DNA of 64,000 nucleotides, from assembly GCA_034687125.1 (NCBI GenBank), contig JAQGBZ010000279.1, forward strand, positions 20,239 to 84,238. Reading direction: 5' to 3'. This DNA comes from Neelides folsomi. Taxonomy: Eukaryota > Arthropoda > Collembola > Neelipleona > Neelidae. How positions within the stretch are numbered: the first letter of the stretch is position 1; every line of letters starts with the position of its first letter. The notes under the pieces are model-generated. The model was not told the DNA's origin, did not search any database, and saw nothing but the letters and a program-made list of their open reading frames with translations. A program made the translations under genes and the position numbers. Of the stretch, positions 22,141 through 33,162 are shown in pieces.

Positions 22141-25100
22141 ATGGTTGGATTGAGCAAGAGGTCCCTCGAGCTGTTCATCATTTCCAAATATGTGCATACA
22201 TCGTATCTACTTATGTATCTTGGCTCGGGTGAGTTGTTCTTGGATGGGCTTAAGAGCCACGTTCAACTCAGCGGCGGATTATTTATGAAGAGAAAAACCT
22301 CTCCTCATCTCTTCCTATATTGGCCCCATGCCATAAAAAATGAGAGAAAGAGATCGGAGATATATTTTGAAGAGTAGGGCAAACCGTTGTAAAATGGTTA
22401 TTTGAACGATTTTGAAATTCGACAGATTCGAGCCAAGTTGTTCATCCACTTAAGTGTCTCCGATGAGGTGATTATGATTAGGAAACGTGCCCCTCTGCAT
22501 AAGAGAGATTCCTGGGAGTCCGTCCAGGTTCGAAGCTCATCGTCCGAGGTCCCCTCATCGGCGGAGGAGGAATGGGGGAGATAAAGGGAGAAGGGTGGAA
22601 GCGAGACAAGTGTATTTTACGGCCTTCACAATAATTCATGGAAAATGGAAAGCAGAGGATAAAGATGGTTTTGCACAAGTTCGAACATGGATTTACCCTC
22701 TTACACTATATTTCTCTTGGAGAGGGGAGTTCGAATCGGCCCTAAAAAACCACTCTTCTTTAAGAGACAAAACAAAAGGTTCTGGAGGAGAGCAAGATAA
22801 AGAAGCCAATCCATCTACAACAACAGAAGAGCCAAGTTCCCTATCTCGGCACAACTCATCAAACCTTCCCTCCTCCTCCTCCGCCAAAAAAATCTGCATA
22901 AGCCCAACATCCCCTCATTTACCTCCCACAGACCGCAGGGAAACGATCGGGCATGATGACATCCTCACAAAATCCGTTTTCCACTTTCAGTTTCAAACTT
23001 TCAAAATTCCTCATTTTGGCATATAACCAGTGCAAGGTTTAGTCTATAAGTATTTGTCATATCACTAATACTTGTAGACTCACCTACCTAAGTTATATTG
23101 CGGTTAAAAATGGAAAAAACATAGAGAGAAATGTAAGTCAATTAATGGGAGGAAACGCCGTGGGTTCAAAATTCTTCCTCCCGAATTCGACTTTCAAATG
23201 ATTCCCTTGGATTTGCATGGAACAGGTTGGGTCGGATGGGCTGGAGCGAAAATCAGCCATCTGGCGTCCTCCTCCCAATGATTAATTTGGAGGTTTGAGG
23301 AAATATTGTAATGAGTAATGAATTGTTCAATTTTGAGATGGCCCATAAGGTTGGGTCCCTCCGGTGGCCGCGGCCGTCTCAGGAGAAGATATGAAAATGA
23401 ACCCGAGTGTGGGAAGAAGAGTAATGGAGAGAATTGTGGAGAAAATGAGCAGAGCCGAGGGACGGTATCGATTGTGCAGAGACCAACTTGTTTTCGCTCT
23501 CTCCAAGGAACCTCTCTGTGTGAGGAGAGCGTTCGTGCAAATTCTTTCCGGGTTTATTGTGATTGCTCGACGGAAAAAAACTTTGTTTGAGCTTAGGTGA
23601 AGAGAAAGAAATCTTGATTATCTTTCTCTCTCGACTTTCCTCCTCCTCGCAGATGAGTGATTGAGCTCGAGAGCCCGACCAACTGAGAGTGAGTGAGGGG
23701 GGAGCAGGAAAAAACTGCATTACTCACATCATAAACCAATCTCTCCTTATTTGCCAATCGATAAGGTCGAGGGAGCTGAAGGGACCCGAAGGATCATTTC
23801 CCTCCTTCAAACCAACACTTTCTGAATAAAATCCCGCTTATTAAAGAATAAGGGAATTTGGGCGGGATGAGCGGAGAAATCGGCTTGATCCGCTCAAATG
23901 AAATTGTCCCCTTTCGCTCGTAAAAATAACTCTCTTCATCGTTTTACCATTGGTATACTAAGGATTTGACTGGCCAGTGGGCTCCTTCCGCCCTAACAAT
24001 ATGACCATTCCACTCAACACTGTTTCTCATACAGGGGCCAACTCCAACGCGTCCTTTTCATCTCCTGCAAGTCTCGTCATACTTCTATCTCGAGGATCCA
24101 TGCAGGGAAAAAAATATCCTCCTCCAAGATGGGGAAAACGATGGGAGTTTTTCTTCAAACACACGCTTTTTTTCCACTAATCCTTCCTAATTCACCATCC
24201 TCACTTTCCTATCTTTCCCCCTCATCGATCTCTCGCTACACCGGTGAAGGGCGTAAGCCTCAGAGAAACCGATTAGAAGCCAGGAGAGTATGAAAATACA
24301 TTTAATACACAAAACCTTAATACACTGCCCGGGTAGCCAATGTAACGCAATGTTATATGAGGTATACAGGGAAAGAACTGGTTTTCGAAAATAATGGAAA
24401 ATTATATTTCTTTGGGAGGAAAGGAGTTTTTTAAGGATTTTAAGCATTGGGGGAACCTCATCATTGGCCTCATCAACTGCTCGAGACATTTCATGAGTTG
24501 GGTTGGGAATGAGGATTTTCCTGGGCGGAGAGGGAAAATAAAGGAACTTCATTCTAATCAGGAAGTTGAGAGGAATTTAAGATTTCTCCACCAATTCCAA
24601 TAGGGGAATGAGTCAACGACTCCTTCAAATAGTTCCCCTAGAAAATGCAGATATCTGCATGCTTGGCGTATTCTCCCAGAATTGTGAAAGTACTTTCCAT
24701 TGAATTAGACAATCCATATGTAAGGTGGGCGGAGAGCTTCTTCCCAAACTTTCCAGATTACTTTTAACAACATTGTTGTTATTTACAACTTTCACCCTCA
24801 ATTCCTTATGATTTTAATTCTCTACAATTTGTTTCTTAATGGCATTTAATTTGCAGAAACACCAACCTTAATATTTAATAATAATAATGTGAAGATTTTA
24901 AATTAACATTAAAATAGCCTCCATGTATCACAACTTATAGACTCATAGGGATACTTTTATAGACTACTATGGTATAAAATCCTTGCAGAAATAAATCTTA
25001 TAAATTAAAGATCAGAAATGGTTCTTTTTAAGTATCGGTAGTGTTTGTTGATGATATGATGAAGGTGTATTAAGGAACTTTTATCTAATGCTTTTTTAAG

Positions 25101-28100
25101 TATATCGCATCTTGGAGTCTGTTCTTTATCAATTGTAGGAAGCGAGGAAGGAAAATAGGGCGGATGGTGCAAATGTGATATGAATCCAATATGAATTCTT
25201 TTCGATTGTATCTCTCCGAGTGTGTATGGAGAAAGATACGGGCGGGGTATCAAATGGAAACCTCAGCTGTGAGTCTGCGAGGAATAATATGATAAAGGAT
25301 TTGAGCTCAATTCATCATCTTCCTCATATTTCAATACAAGGGAGACTTCCATCTCCACCTATATTTCATGGTCTTTCAAATAAATTCGGGTTTTGAAGGA
25401 GAATAAATGTGGATCAAAACATGGGGAGCATATATTACATCACTTTGGATCCCACTCCTTGTACAACAGGCAAATCCGGGGAAATCAAGGGCACAGATAT
25501 TACCGATCCAACATTGATTGTTTAGCCAGATCCGCGGTCTACTATTCCTAATTTAATATAAAGGTTCCGGCCAAATACGAATGGGGAAGGGATAAACAAA
25601 TTTGGAACATTCAAAGAATAAAATTTTGGGTTTGAGACACGAGGAAGCGGAATTACATTCGTATTTATTAAATACTTCGTGTTCGGGAATGATAAAAAGA
25701 GATGTATTGGATGGCAATACAGATTCATCCTCATTTACAAGTTTCAGTCGTCTGGAATGCAATTTTGAAACTCTGGGACTATTTGCGGAGTTTAAAGAGT
25801 TTAAATGAACCGTCGTATTTTCAAAAATCCTTTTTGACAAGGGGAGGATTTGTGAAAATATGCCTATTACATTACATTTTTTTTCATAAGGAGAATGAAA
25901 AAGAAATGCAAAAGATGAAATTTTATTAACCTCCTTTCTCTAACTTTCCCAACTCGGGAAAGAAATTGTTCAAACTTTTGTATTTAACTTCACAAATTGT
26001 AATAAGGGAAATATAAAAAAAGGGGAGAGGGGATAAAAAATTCCTCTTGCCCATCCTTTCATTTGAGACAATCGGGGTGATTGATTTTATAGTCCATCGT
26101 GTCTTGTAAAGCTCACCATTTTATTGATTCCTCCACATCTCTCCCTGCAGGATTCAAATGACTTGTGAAACGTTGTCGGGCAACGAAGAGGAATTTCCAT
26201 CCTCTGAAGGCCTTTTCTATTTCATCCATTCATTTTTCTAATCCTGTTTCCCCTTTTGAACAAGTGGAAGGTAAAAGGTGAAGTCTCCGGCTGCACAATA
26301 ATGCTCAACCGTCTTTCACCAGGACCTTTCTCATACATAAATGGATTCTCCATCCTCGCACCCGTCCCACCTTGGAGGAAGTAGTGGGTGGGGAGGAGAC
26401 GATCCCTTGAATTTAATTTCCAGCCTCCGCTCGTCCGCCCATTATGAAGAATTGAGCCGGCCCGCCCTTTTATTTATCCTTTTAAAAGATGGGAGAAATG
26501 TGACGGGGCATCGTAATGTGAGATGTTTTATTAAGGAACCGTTTTGTCTCCAACTGATCCGCTGAAACCTGACAGGGTGGAAAAAGACCTCGTCCCTTTC
26601 CTCTCCCCATTCTACTCATGATGGCCCATCCATGTACATTCATGCTTATATAAATATTATGTATGAATGTGTGTGTGCGGAGATGTAGTGACAACTGGGC
26701 TGGAGACGGTTTCATTTTCCTCAATCATCATGATTCACGGGCGGGAGTCGTGCATTACTCGAGGGCGAGGGGAACGGGGCCTTTTCATTTATTACCATTC
26801 CTCCTCACCCACTCTTCCCTCAATTGCTCTCCGACTCCATTTCGGAATGGAAAGTCCCGAGAAAGAGGAAAATGACCAACTCGGCGGAGTCGCAGCCTTT
26901 CACCGGCGGAACCCGGTATTTACATTGCTCCTTCTTGAGGAGAAGTACAAATACGTTTACTTGAATTATTTCCTCCAATTCCCAAGCCCTCTTCATCGCA
27001 AGGACCCCCAAACCACGAAACACATTTCTTCTTCTCCTTTCACTCTCTCAAGGCCTCCCTTTCAGCCCGAGCGAGATGGATCGTAAAAATGGATGTAAAA
27101 TCCCTCTCAGGCTTTAGCGGAACATTCAACCCAGAGTAAAACAAGAGGAGGAATGGAGGAAATGGCAAAGTGAATCACAACAATGAATTGCAACTTGATC
27201 TTTCACATTCCCTCCAATTCAGTCCCATTCGACAGGGCAATTTGGTTAAAAATGATCATAAATACCCACAATGGGGAAATTAAAGTATTGATATTATAAA
27301 GTGGTGATGCAAAAACGTTTCAAGAGGGATCGATAGGAATTCTCGTGATTGGGAAAGGGAATTTTTTTCTCAAAGCCCATTTGACAAAAGTAAGAGGGAA
27401 AATGTGTCAAATAAAAAGTACGTTAAACGAAGGCCTCTCTCTCTCCCCAAAGATAAAACTAATGAGGTTGTTATGAAAGAATTTAGAAATGTCTCCCCCG
27501 TTACCTAATGTTTCCTTTCTTGGGGAAATGTTCACTTTCGGCATGTGTACAAGGGAACATTTCCGATTGAGCTCCATTTTTAATACTGGCGTCATAAATA
27601 GGTGGATTTGGCGAAGAAGGAGAAAATTCGGATTCTTATTATTACCACACTCAAACTTCCTTTCTCGATCGGAATTGATAACGTTAGATTGAATCCATTA
27701 CGAGAGGTTGACCGATTCTGTTCAATTCCTTTCAGACTCATTCGAATCAATTCGAGAGAAACACGAACGTTTGCTCACGAACTCCCCTTCTCAATGGCAA
27801 TGGAGTCCTACCTACTTTTAAAACCCATAATTGTGCAATTTTCCTCCTTATGCATTTAAGCGATTAAATTACTCAATATGATGATTTTAGGGTTGATTGT
27901 TTCCCTAATACAATCAATCCTTTTCAAGCAACAGAATAAATATGTACAATTTTATTACTAACATTAGGTATACTAATATAAGTTACAGACAAAGACTCTT
28001 CACTTTTAATCACTTATGTAAACACCAATGAATTTTTGAATGGTTGTGGTTGAAAGATTTAATCCGATAAAAGAAATTAAAAATAAACCTGGTTTATTGA

Positions 28101-28300
28101 TCAAATTATTCCTCCAAATGGTAAGTACATTATTATTCCGTGAAGAATCGTTGAGAGGAAGTATCAGGGATTGTTCCGTATTCAAATATCCTCTTCTCAA
28201 ATGGTTGAAATAGATAGGATTAAAAATGAGTGTTTATTTTATTGTTATAACATTTCCGAGCGCGTTTCTCTCATTTGATCGCTCATTGTGATTCCGATGA
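22141..28300. other. Unassigned DNA, no recognised gene
   Basis: Long mixed-composition stretch. The plus frame 22487-23026 (179 codons) is open and rich in S, R and P but has no domain. 24770-25010 is AT-rich. 25520-25930 carries overlapping frames on both strands. 26667-27086 plus (139 codons) is unrecognised. Confidence 0.45.
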
Positions 28301-28319
28301 GGAGTTTGGTAAGAGCGAA

Positions 28320-28589
28320 TTAAGAGGAAGTAGTCTGTTGGAGGATGTAATCATGCATGGGATAAGAATGGCTTTCCGAGCGACCTCCACACACCGTCCA
28401 ATTCCAATTCCCCCAGAGTGCTACGGCGAATAACTCTCCACCCTCCCGATGAGACTTCAAAGACCCCAAGAAGGTAACTGAATAAATCAATAGGCAACAA
28501 ATAACTGGGACCATCAACTTAATCTCCCGTATAAAATTCACCATCTTCCATCTCGGTCGAGAAGTGAATTGTTTTTGAACCATCTTCAC
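28320..28589 (-). CDS. Hypothetical small secreted or membrane protein (89 aa)
   Basis: Single minus-strand frame from ATG (28589) to TAA. Internal ATGs at residues 3 and 16 are possible alternative starts. A hydrophobic stretch (LMVPVICCLLIYSVTFLG, about residues 25-42) would act as signal peptide or membrane anchor. It is followed by a tryptophan-rich segment (LWGNWNWTVCGG). No family is recognised, no splice junction is needed, and no TATA box was identified. The composition is more protein-like than most frames here, but chance cannot be excluded at this length. Confidence 0.25.
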   Translation of the reverse strand: MKMVQKQFTSRPRWKMVNFIREIKLMVPVICCLLIYSVTFLGSLKSHREGGELFAVALWGNWNWTVCGGRSESHSYPMHDYILQQTTSS

Positions 28590-30960
28590 AAATACTAAGC
28601 CCGCACTTATTTCAAAGTTCGTGGGAAATTGAAAAATAATTGAATTCTTTTTTTAATTTCACCTCATACTGTACAAATTAATTTCTCACCGTGCCCAAAG
28701 CATTTCATCAATTAAAATAAGATTGGGAAGAGTTAAAATCTGATTTCATAGAAATTCGATTATTTAAAACATCGGGATGGAATTAAAGCGGTCAGATTAT
28801 TCAATAAGCTTCTTATAGCAGGAAGTCAAAATTTCTATGTGCAGTCGGCATGAGGAATTTTATTAAGTAGTCTTATTAGGGACGTTAAGGATCTCGTTCA
28901 TTGGAATCCTCAATTAAAATAAATGATTTGAGACATTTGAGTGGGAGAGATGCGGGATGTGGAGCAGTGTGAGATGGAAGTTGGTTACTTCCTCAAATCT
29001 TAATTAACCATCTGCCTCAGGGTAACCTCTTGAGAGACAATTTTGTTCCGTTTGGGCAGTAAAGAGCCGGGTCTGTGTCAGCTTGTCTCATAATTTCATT
29101 CCCCTCCTTCCACCATCCCAATCACCGGTCTCGGCGACCAACATCATCCGACAGATGAGCGATAAGACATTTAAAAAACCCGAGTGGGTTTATTTTCTCC
29201 TCATTTTTCATAGACCAGGGGATTTCCAAATGGGGTTTGTAATTAAAAATTAGTCTCTAAACCAGTTTTTACAACGCCGTCCACCACCCTCCCATGATAA
29301 GGTTTAATGAGCTTGGGTTTTTGAGGAGAAACACTTGGGCCGGTCTCATAAAAATGGGGCAGGTTTGTGGAGGGGATCTTGTGTCCTTTTGCAAAGTTTA
29401 TGAGAGTTTCGCAGGCTGCAGTTTAGAGCCAACATTTGTACCAAAAACACACAATAATAAAGTAGTCTTTATTGGACTATTACACTGTCCCCGGGTTCAA
29501 ATGACTTTACACCTCAACTCTCCTCTCGCTCCTCAACCACCTTTATTTTCACATCTCATAATTAATTTCTGGGTCGTTAGGATTAGGCCGTAAGCGGGCG
29601 GAGTCATTCGGCGGCCCTCGTTATGTCATGATTAGATTTCCTCAATGACGAATCATGGAATCCCTTTTAGGGCGTAAGTGAGACGCGGAATCCTCAACTA
29701 TTCCTCTTAATATGAAATGTTCTTGGACCAGTTAGTTATTAGATTAGGAGGAGCGGTAAGGATCTCTTCAAGCTTTAATTCATTATCGTTAGAAGTAATG
29801 AGGGGCCTTATTTTTTAATTTTGACTGGTGCGAATTTGAAAGGCCCTCAACTTCACCCAGCCCAGAATTTACTTTCCCACATTCCTTTCACACTCCTTGA
29901 GTCGGCTCCTTGGGAAGACATTCCTCATTTGGAAAGGGAGGGGAATAAAAAGGAAATAATAATCCTCTTGCAACAATTTCGACTCTTCTGTCGGAGCAGG
30001 AACAATGAGAGAAAAAGTCCCTTCATATTTTACGCTCTCACAACGCAATGGGAGTAATCATGTTAAGGAAAATATTTAGTGAGGAGGAGGAAGTGGAGAA
30101 TATGGGGATTTATGAATATTTCTTTTCATCTCTCAGAGAAATTAAAATACGTGGAGAGGGAGGGGAAGTGAGGAATGGCCTCGCATTAATTCCCCCGTCC
30201 CACATTAAGCATCCTATCCCTCACACGTCGACTTATCATTACGGGCCCCTCTGCGCTCAACCAACGTCCAAGGAAATCCTTCTTTTAAACGAGAGAATAT
30301 TTCCCCTTTCATTTCCTACCCAGGGTGCTAATAAGGAGGAAATTCCAATTTTAACATCCTTTCACAACATTTCACTAACTCGGAATTTTCTTCTGTTAAA
30401 CGAAAATTAATAATATTTCCAGGTTTGAGGAATTAAAAACTTTAAAATACCATTTTGCGAAAGAAATCCAAAATGACTTCAGAGTTAGGAGCAAAATTCC
30501 CAATTTACTTTTTCTCCGAGTCTTTGACGTACATTGTAGTTTAATATTACCATCATATTCCATTCAGATAAAACTGTATATGGTATTTGTATTTACTATT
30601 ATTAAAATATCTTAATAGTACATACTATTTACATATGTAATTCATATGTTATATATCTGTTGTTGGGTATTTTAAGTAATAAAAATAATATACATTTAAT
30701 CTATTATAATGTATTCCATTTAAGTATTTTCCTAAAAATCCCTACATATATTCTTCTCGAAACTAATTCATGGTTTTAACTACGTATATACTACATATGT
30801 ATATAGTAAATAGGTTTGTTTGATTCAACTTACTTTGATGAGATAAATATTGTTGTGATTTCTCGTTATTCTCATCATTATGCTAATTAGCTCATAGAAT
30901 TATTTTGATCTTCCATCGCTAACGGGGATAAAAAATATCAATACGGCGGGTTGCGATTCT
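28590..30960. other. Unassigned DNA, AT-rich at the right end
   Basis: No gene recognised. The frame 30048-30410 plus is open but has no domain. 30590-30830 is AT-rich. ATGCTAATTAGC near 30880 resembles a homeodomain/POU binding word and lies about 100 bp upstream of the TATA box described next. Confidence 0.4.
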
Positions 30961-30975
30961 TAACTGATCCCGTTG

Positions 30976-30985
30976 TATATAAATA
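30976..30985 (+). promoter_or_regulatory. Candidate TATA box
   Basis: TATATAAATA followed by AAGGGG. An open frame starting with ATG lies 68 bp further on (31053). No good initiator sits at +30; the nearest TCACTT is about 47 bp downstream, which weakens the call. Confidence 0.35.
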
Positions 30986-31052
30986 AAGGGGAAACGACGG
31001 AGCTCTGCGAGTTTCGAACTTCACTTAACTTGTCGACGTCAACGATCCAGAG

Positions 31053-31331
31053 ATGAATGTGGAAAGGTTGATCCAAAGGAAACCCCCGGACTCAACAACT
31101 CCTAAGGAGGAAAAACGGAGGTTTTCTTCTCTGCTCCGATTTTTCCGCCGAAAAAAGACACATTTATTTTTCTTCCTAGTTACAATGGCTCGAACTGGGT
31201 CGGAGAGGAAAACACGGAAGCACTTTATCTATTACCAAAACTTTCCAGTTTCGCATAGAAAATCTACTCAATTTTCAAATTATGCCAAAACTCTTCTCAT
31301 GTACAAGAACATTACAGAGAAAAGTTTATGA
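31053..31331 (+). CDS. Hypothetical basic protein behind a TATA box
   Basis: 92 codons from ATG to TGA, starting MNVERLIQRKPP. It is very basic (RRFSSLLRFFRRKK) with one short hydrophobic run (LFFFLV). No family is recognised. The only support is its position about 70 bp downstream of TATATAAATA. It may be a first exon rather than a full gene; no strong donor was seen. Confidence 0.2.
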   Translation: MNVERLIQRKPPDSTTPKEEKRRFSSLLRFFRRKKTHLFFFLVTMARTGSERKTRKHFIYYQNFPVSHRKSTQFSNYAKTLLMYKNITEKSL

Positions 31332-32568
31332 TTGTTAAGCTACCTATGTACATATTTAAATACATAAAAACCATTTTGCTAATTTTAAAATAAGTTCAAT
31401 ATTAAGAATCTTACTTCATACAATTTTTTAAAGATTCTTGAAAACTAATATTCTTGCACATTAATAAAAAATGCATAAAATCCACATGGATCCATTAATA
31501 ATGAAATATTTACTTGATATATATACTTTAATAGTTTGCTAATATTGTTTGCTCACAATATTTATGTATTACTAACATTAAGTACTTTATAGTACATGCT
31601 ACATGCATCCTATGCACGTGAGTTTAAAAAGCATTGTAAAAAACTGCATATGAAAAATTTATTTTTCCCATTGACCCTTGCATAAACATTTTCCTCAACT
31701 CAAGTCTTTTACATTGGCATTATGTTCTCGTGATTGTTATAGGAAAATGTACAAATTTTATTCAGCAGAGAAAGGAGAAATAAAGTTGGTCTTTATGACC
31801 AATGCGCTCCTCCATCATTCTCAAGCGAGTAAATATTTTACGACGGCGTTTATGTAGCACAAGTAGGGATCTGGATTTGAATGTCATTGGATATTTCCTC
31901 AACCCTGGGAGATTCCTCGAAGAGATTGAATCAAACGTGTTGGGAAGGATTTATTTTTCTTCCTTTCTCACCACAATGAGAGTGATGTAAATGAGGGCCC
32001 TCATTTCCCTCACTCTCAAACGAGGAATTTAAAATATGGAAATGAAGGTGATCCGCGGCCTGACTTTCCGTCAAAGTCTTAAATAAATTGAGCGCGGAGA
32101 AATGTCTCCTTGAGGACGTTGAGAAGGAGAATGAATGAGGTAAAGGGCCATTCGCTGCTTCTTCTTACCTCCATCGTCCAGGCTGGGAAACAATGAGGGG
32201 AGATTGGGATGATCAAGCCCCCTGGTACATTTACCACCATTTGCATACAAACCCACATATATGGCACTCCTAATGGTATATATTTGTTTATTTTATTCAT
32301 TAGTACGAGTTCCATCAGAGATTTAAATTGGTAATCTGAGAAATGAGTAAAATCATTTGGAATCTCGTTGAGTCAACATGAGTTAACTGCTTCTTCCCCC
32401 GCTTGGCATGGAGAGATCGATAAAGACAATTTTTCCATTCCTTTCAAATGAGGTCAAATAAATCAGAATTCTCTTTGAGGGAATCGGAGAGCAAAGCTCT
32501 CAACATCACCCGCCTGGTCCGGGAAGGCGGAGTAATTGAAGTGAAATCTCACTAACTCCCCTCCTCAT
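31332..32568. other. AT-rich then mixed DNA, no gene recognised
   Basis: 31330-31640 is AT-rich without notable frames. 31640-32568 is mixed. Short overlapping frames at 32071-32315 (minus) lack domains. Confidence 0.5.
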
Positions 32569-33162
32569 TCATGGCCCCTGATTGGATATGGAAATTGAAG
32601 ACGATGAAGTTCGCATATCTCTCAAGTGTTTGCCAAGGGTTTGACAGACATCGGCTGTTGACACACGTGTTCGACTAATCCTCCAACCTCCCATGTTTTC
32701 CGCATCATTTCCCACGTTGTGATCCGAGTTGACAAAGAAACCGGGAGAGATAGGCAAGACAAGGAAAATGTTTCTCAAGGCGAGATTGAAGTAAATATTA
32801 CTTTCCCCACTTCGCCCTGAGTCAATATCGGAGGCCCCTTTCCCCGGACTCAAATTAAACACCGGCCCCATACGGAGTCTATTAAGGACCATCGAACCGC
32901 TCACTTTCCCCCTAAGATGATGAGGAGAATTAGATTTGAAATGAAAGAACCCCGCTCTTTTCTTCTCCCATTGTTGAGTGAGAGGAAATGAGGCCGCCTG
33001 GAGGTGAAGACCCAATTGAGGCTCTCTCACAGTTATACTCAAAAAGAGAACGGCGAGAGAGAAAAGGTCAATTTCCGGATTCTTCTTTACCCTCTTTGTT
33101 TGATAATCTCTCCCTCTTATCCGATTTTCCCGCCTTATTCCTCTCTTCAAAGGGAATGACAT
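32569..33162 (-). CDS. Hypothetical protein, longest unexplained open frame (197 aa)
   Basis: Minus-strand frame of 197 codons from ATG to TGA. It has a basic start (KRGIRRENRIRGRDYQTKR), a hydrophobic stretch (LFSLAVLFLSI, about 33-43), a second one (IFLVLPISPGFFV), and a serine-rich end. No family is recognised and there is no clear signal peptide because the first hydrophobic run starts late. A frame this long is uncommon by chance in AT-rich DNA but less surprising in the moderately GC-rich DNA around it. It may contain one or more exons. Confidence 0.22.
   Translation of the reverse strand: MSFPLKRGIRRENRIRGRDYQTKRVKKNPEIDLFSLAVLFLSITVREPQLGLHLQAASFPLTQQWEKKRAGFFHFKSNSPHHLRGKVSGSMVLNRLRMGPVFNLSPGKGASDIDSGRSGESNIYFNLALRNIFLVLPISPGFFVNSDHNVGNDAENMGGWRISRTRVSTADVCQTLGKHLRDMRTSSSSISISNQGP

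Noticed and set aside
22700-22760. TTCGAAT word resembling a tRNA T-loop
   Set aside because: The flanking bases do not pair as a T-stem and no matching acceptor or D-arm could be found.
22487-23026. 179-codon plus frame
   Set aside because: Open but with S/R/P-rich low-information content, overlapped by an antisense frame at 22693-22899, and no domain or splice context.
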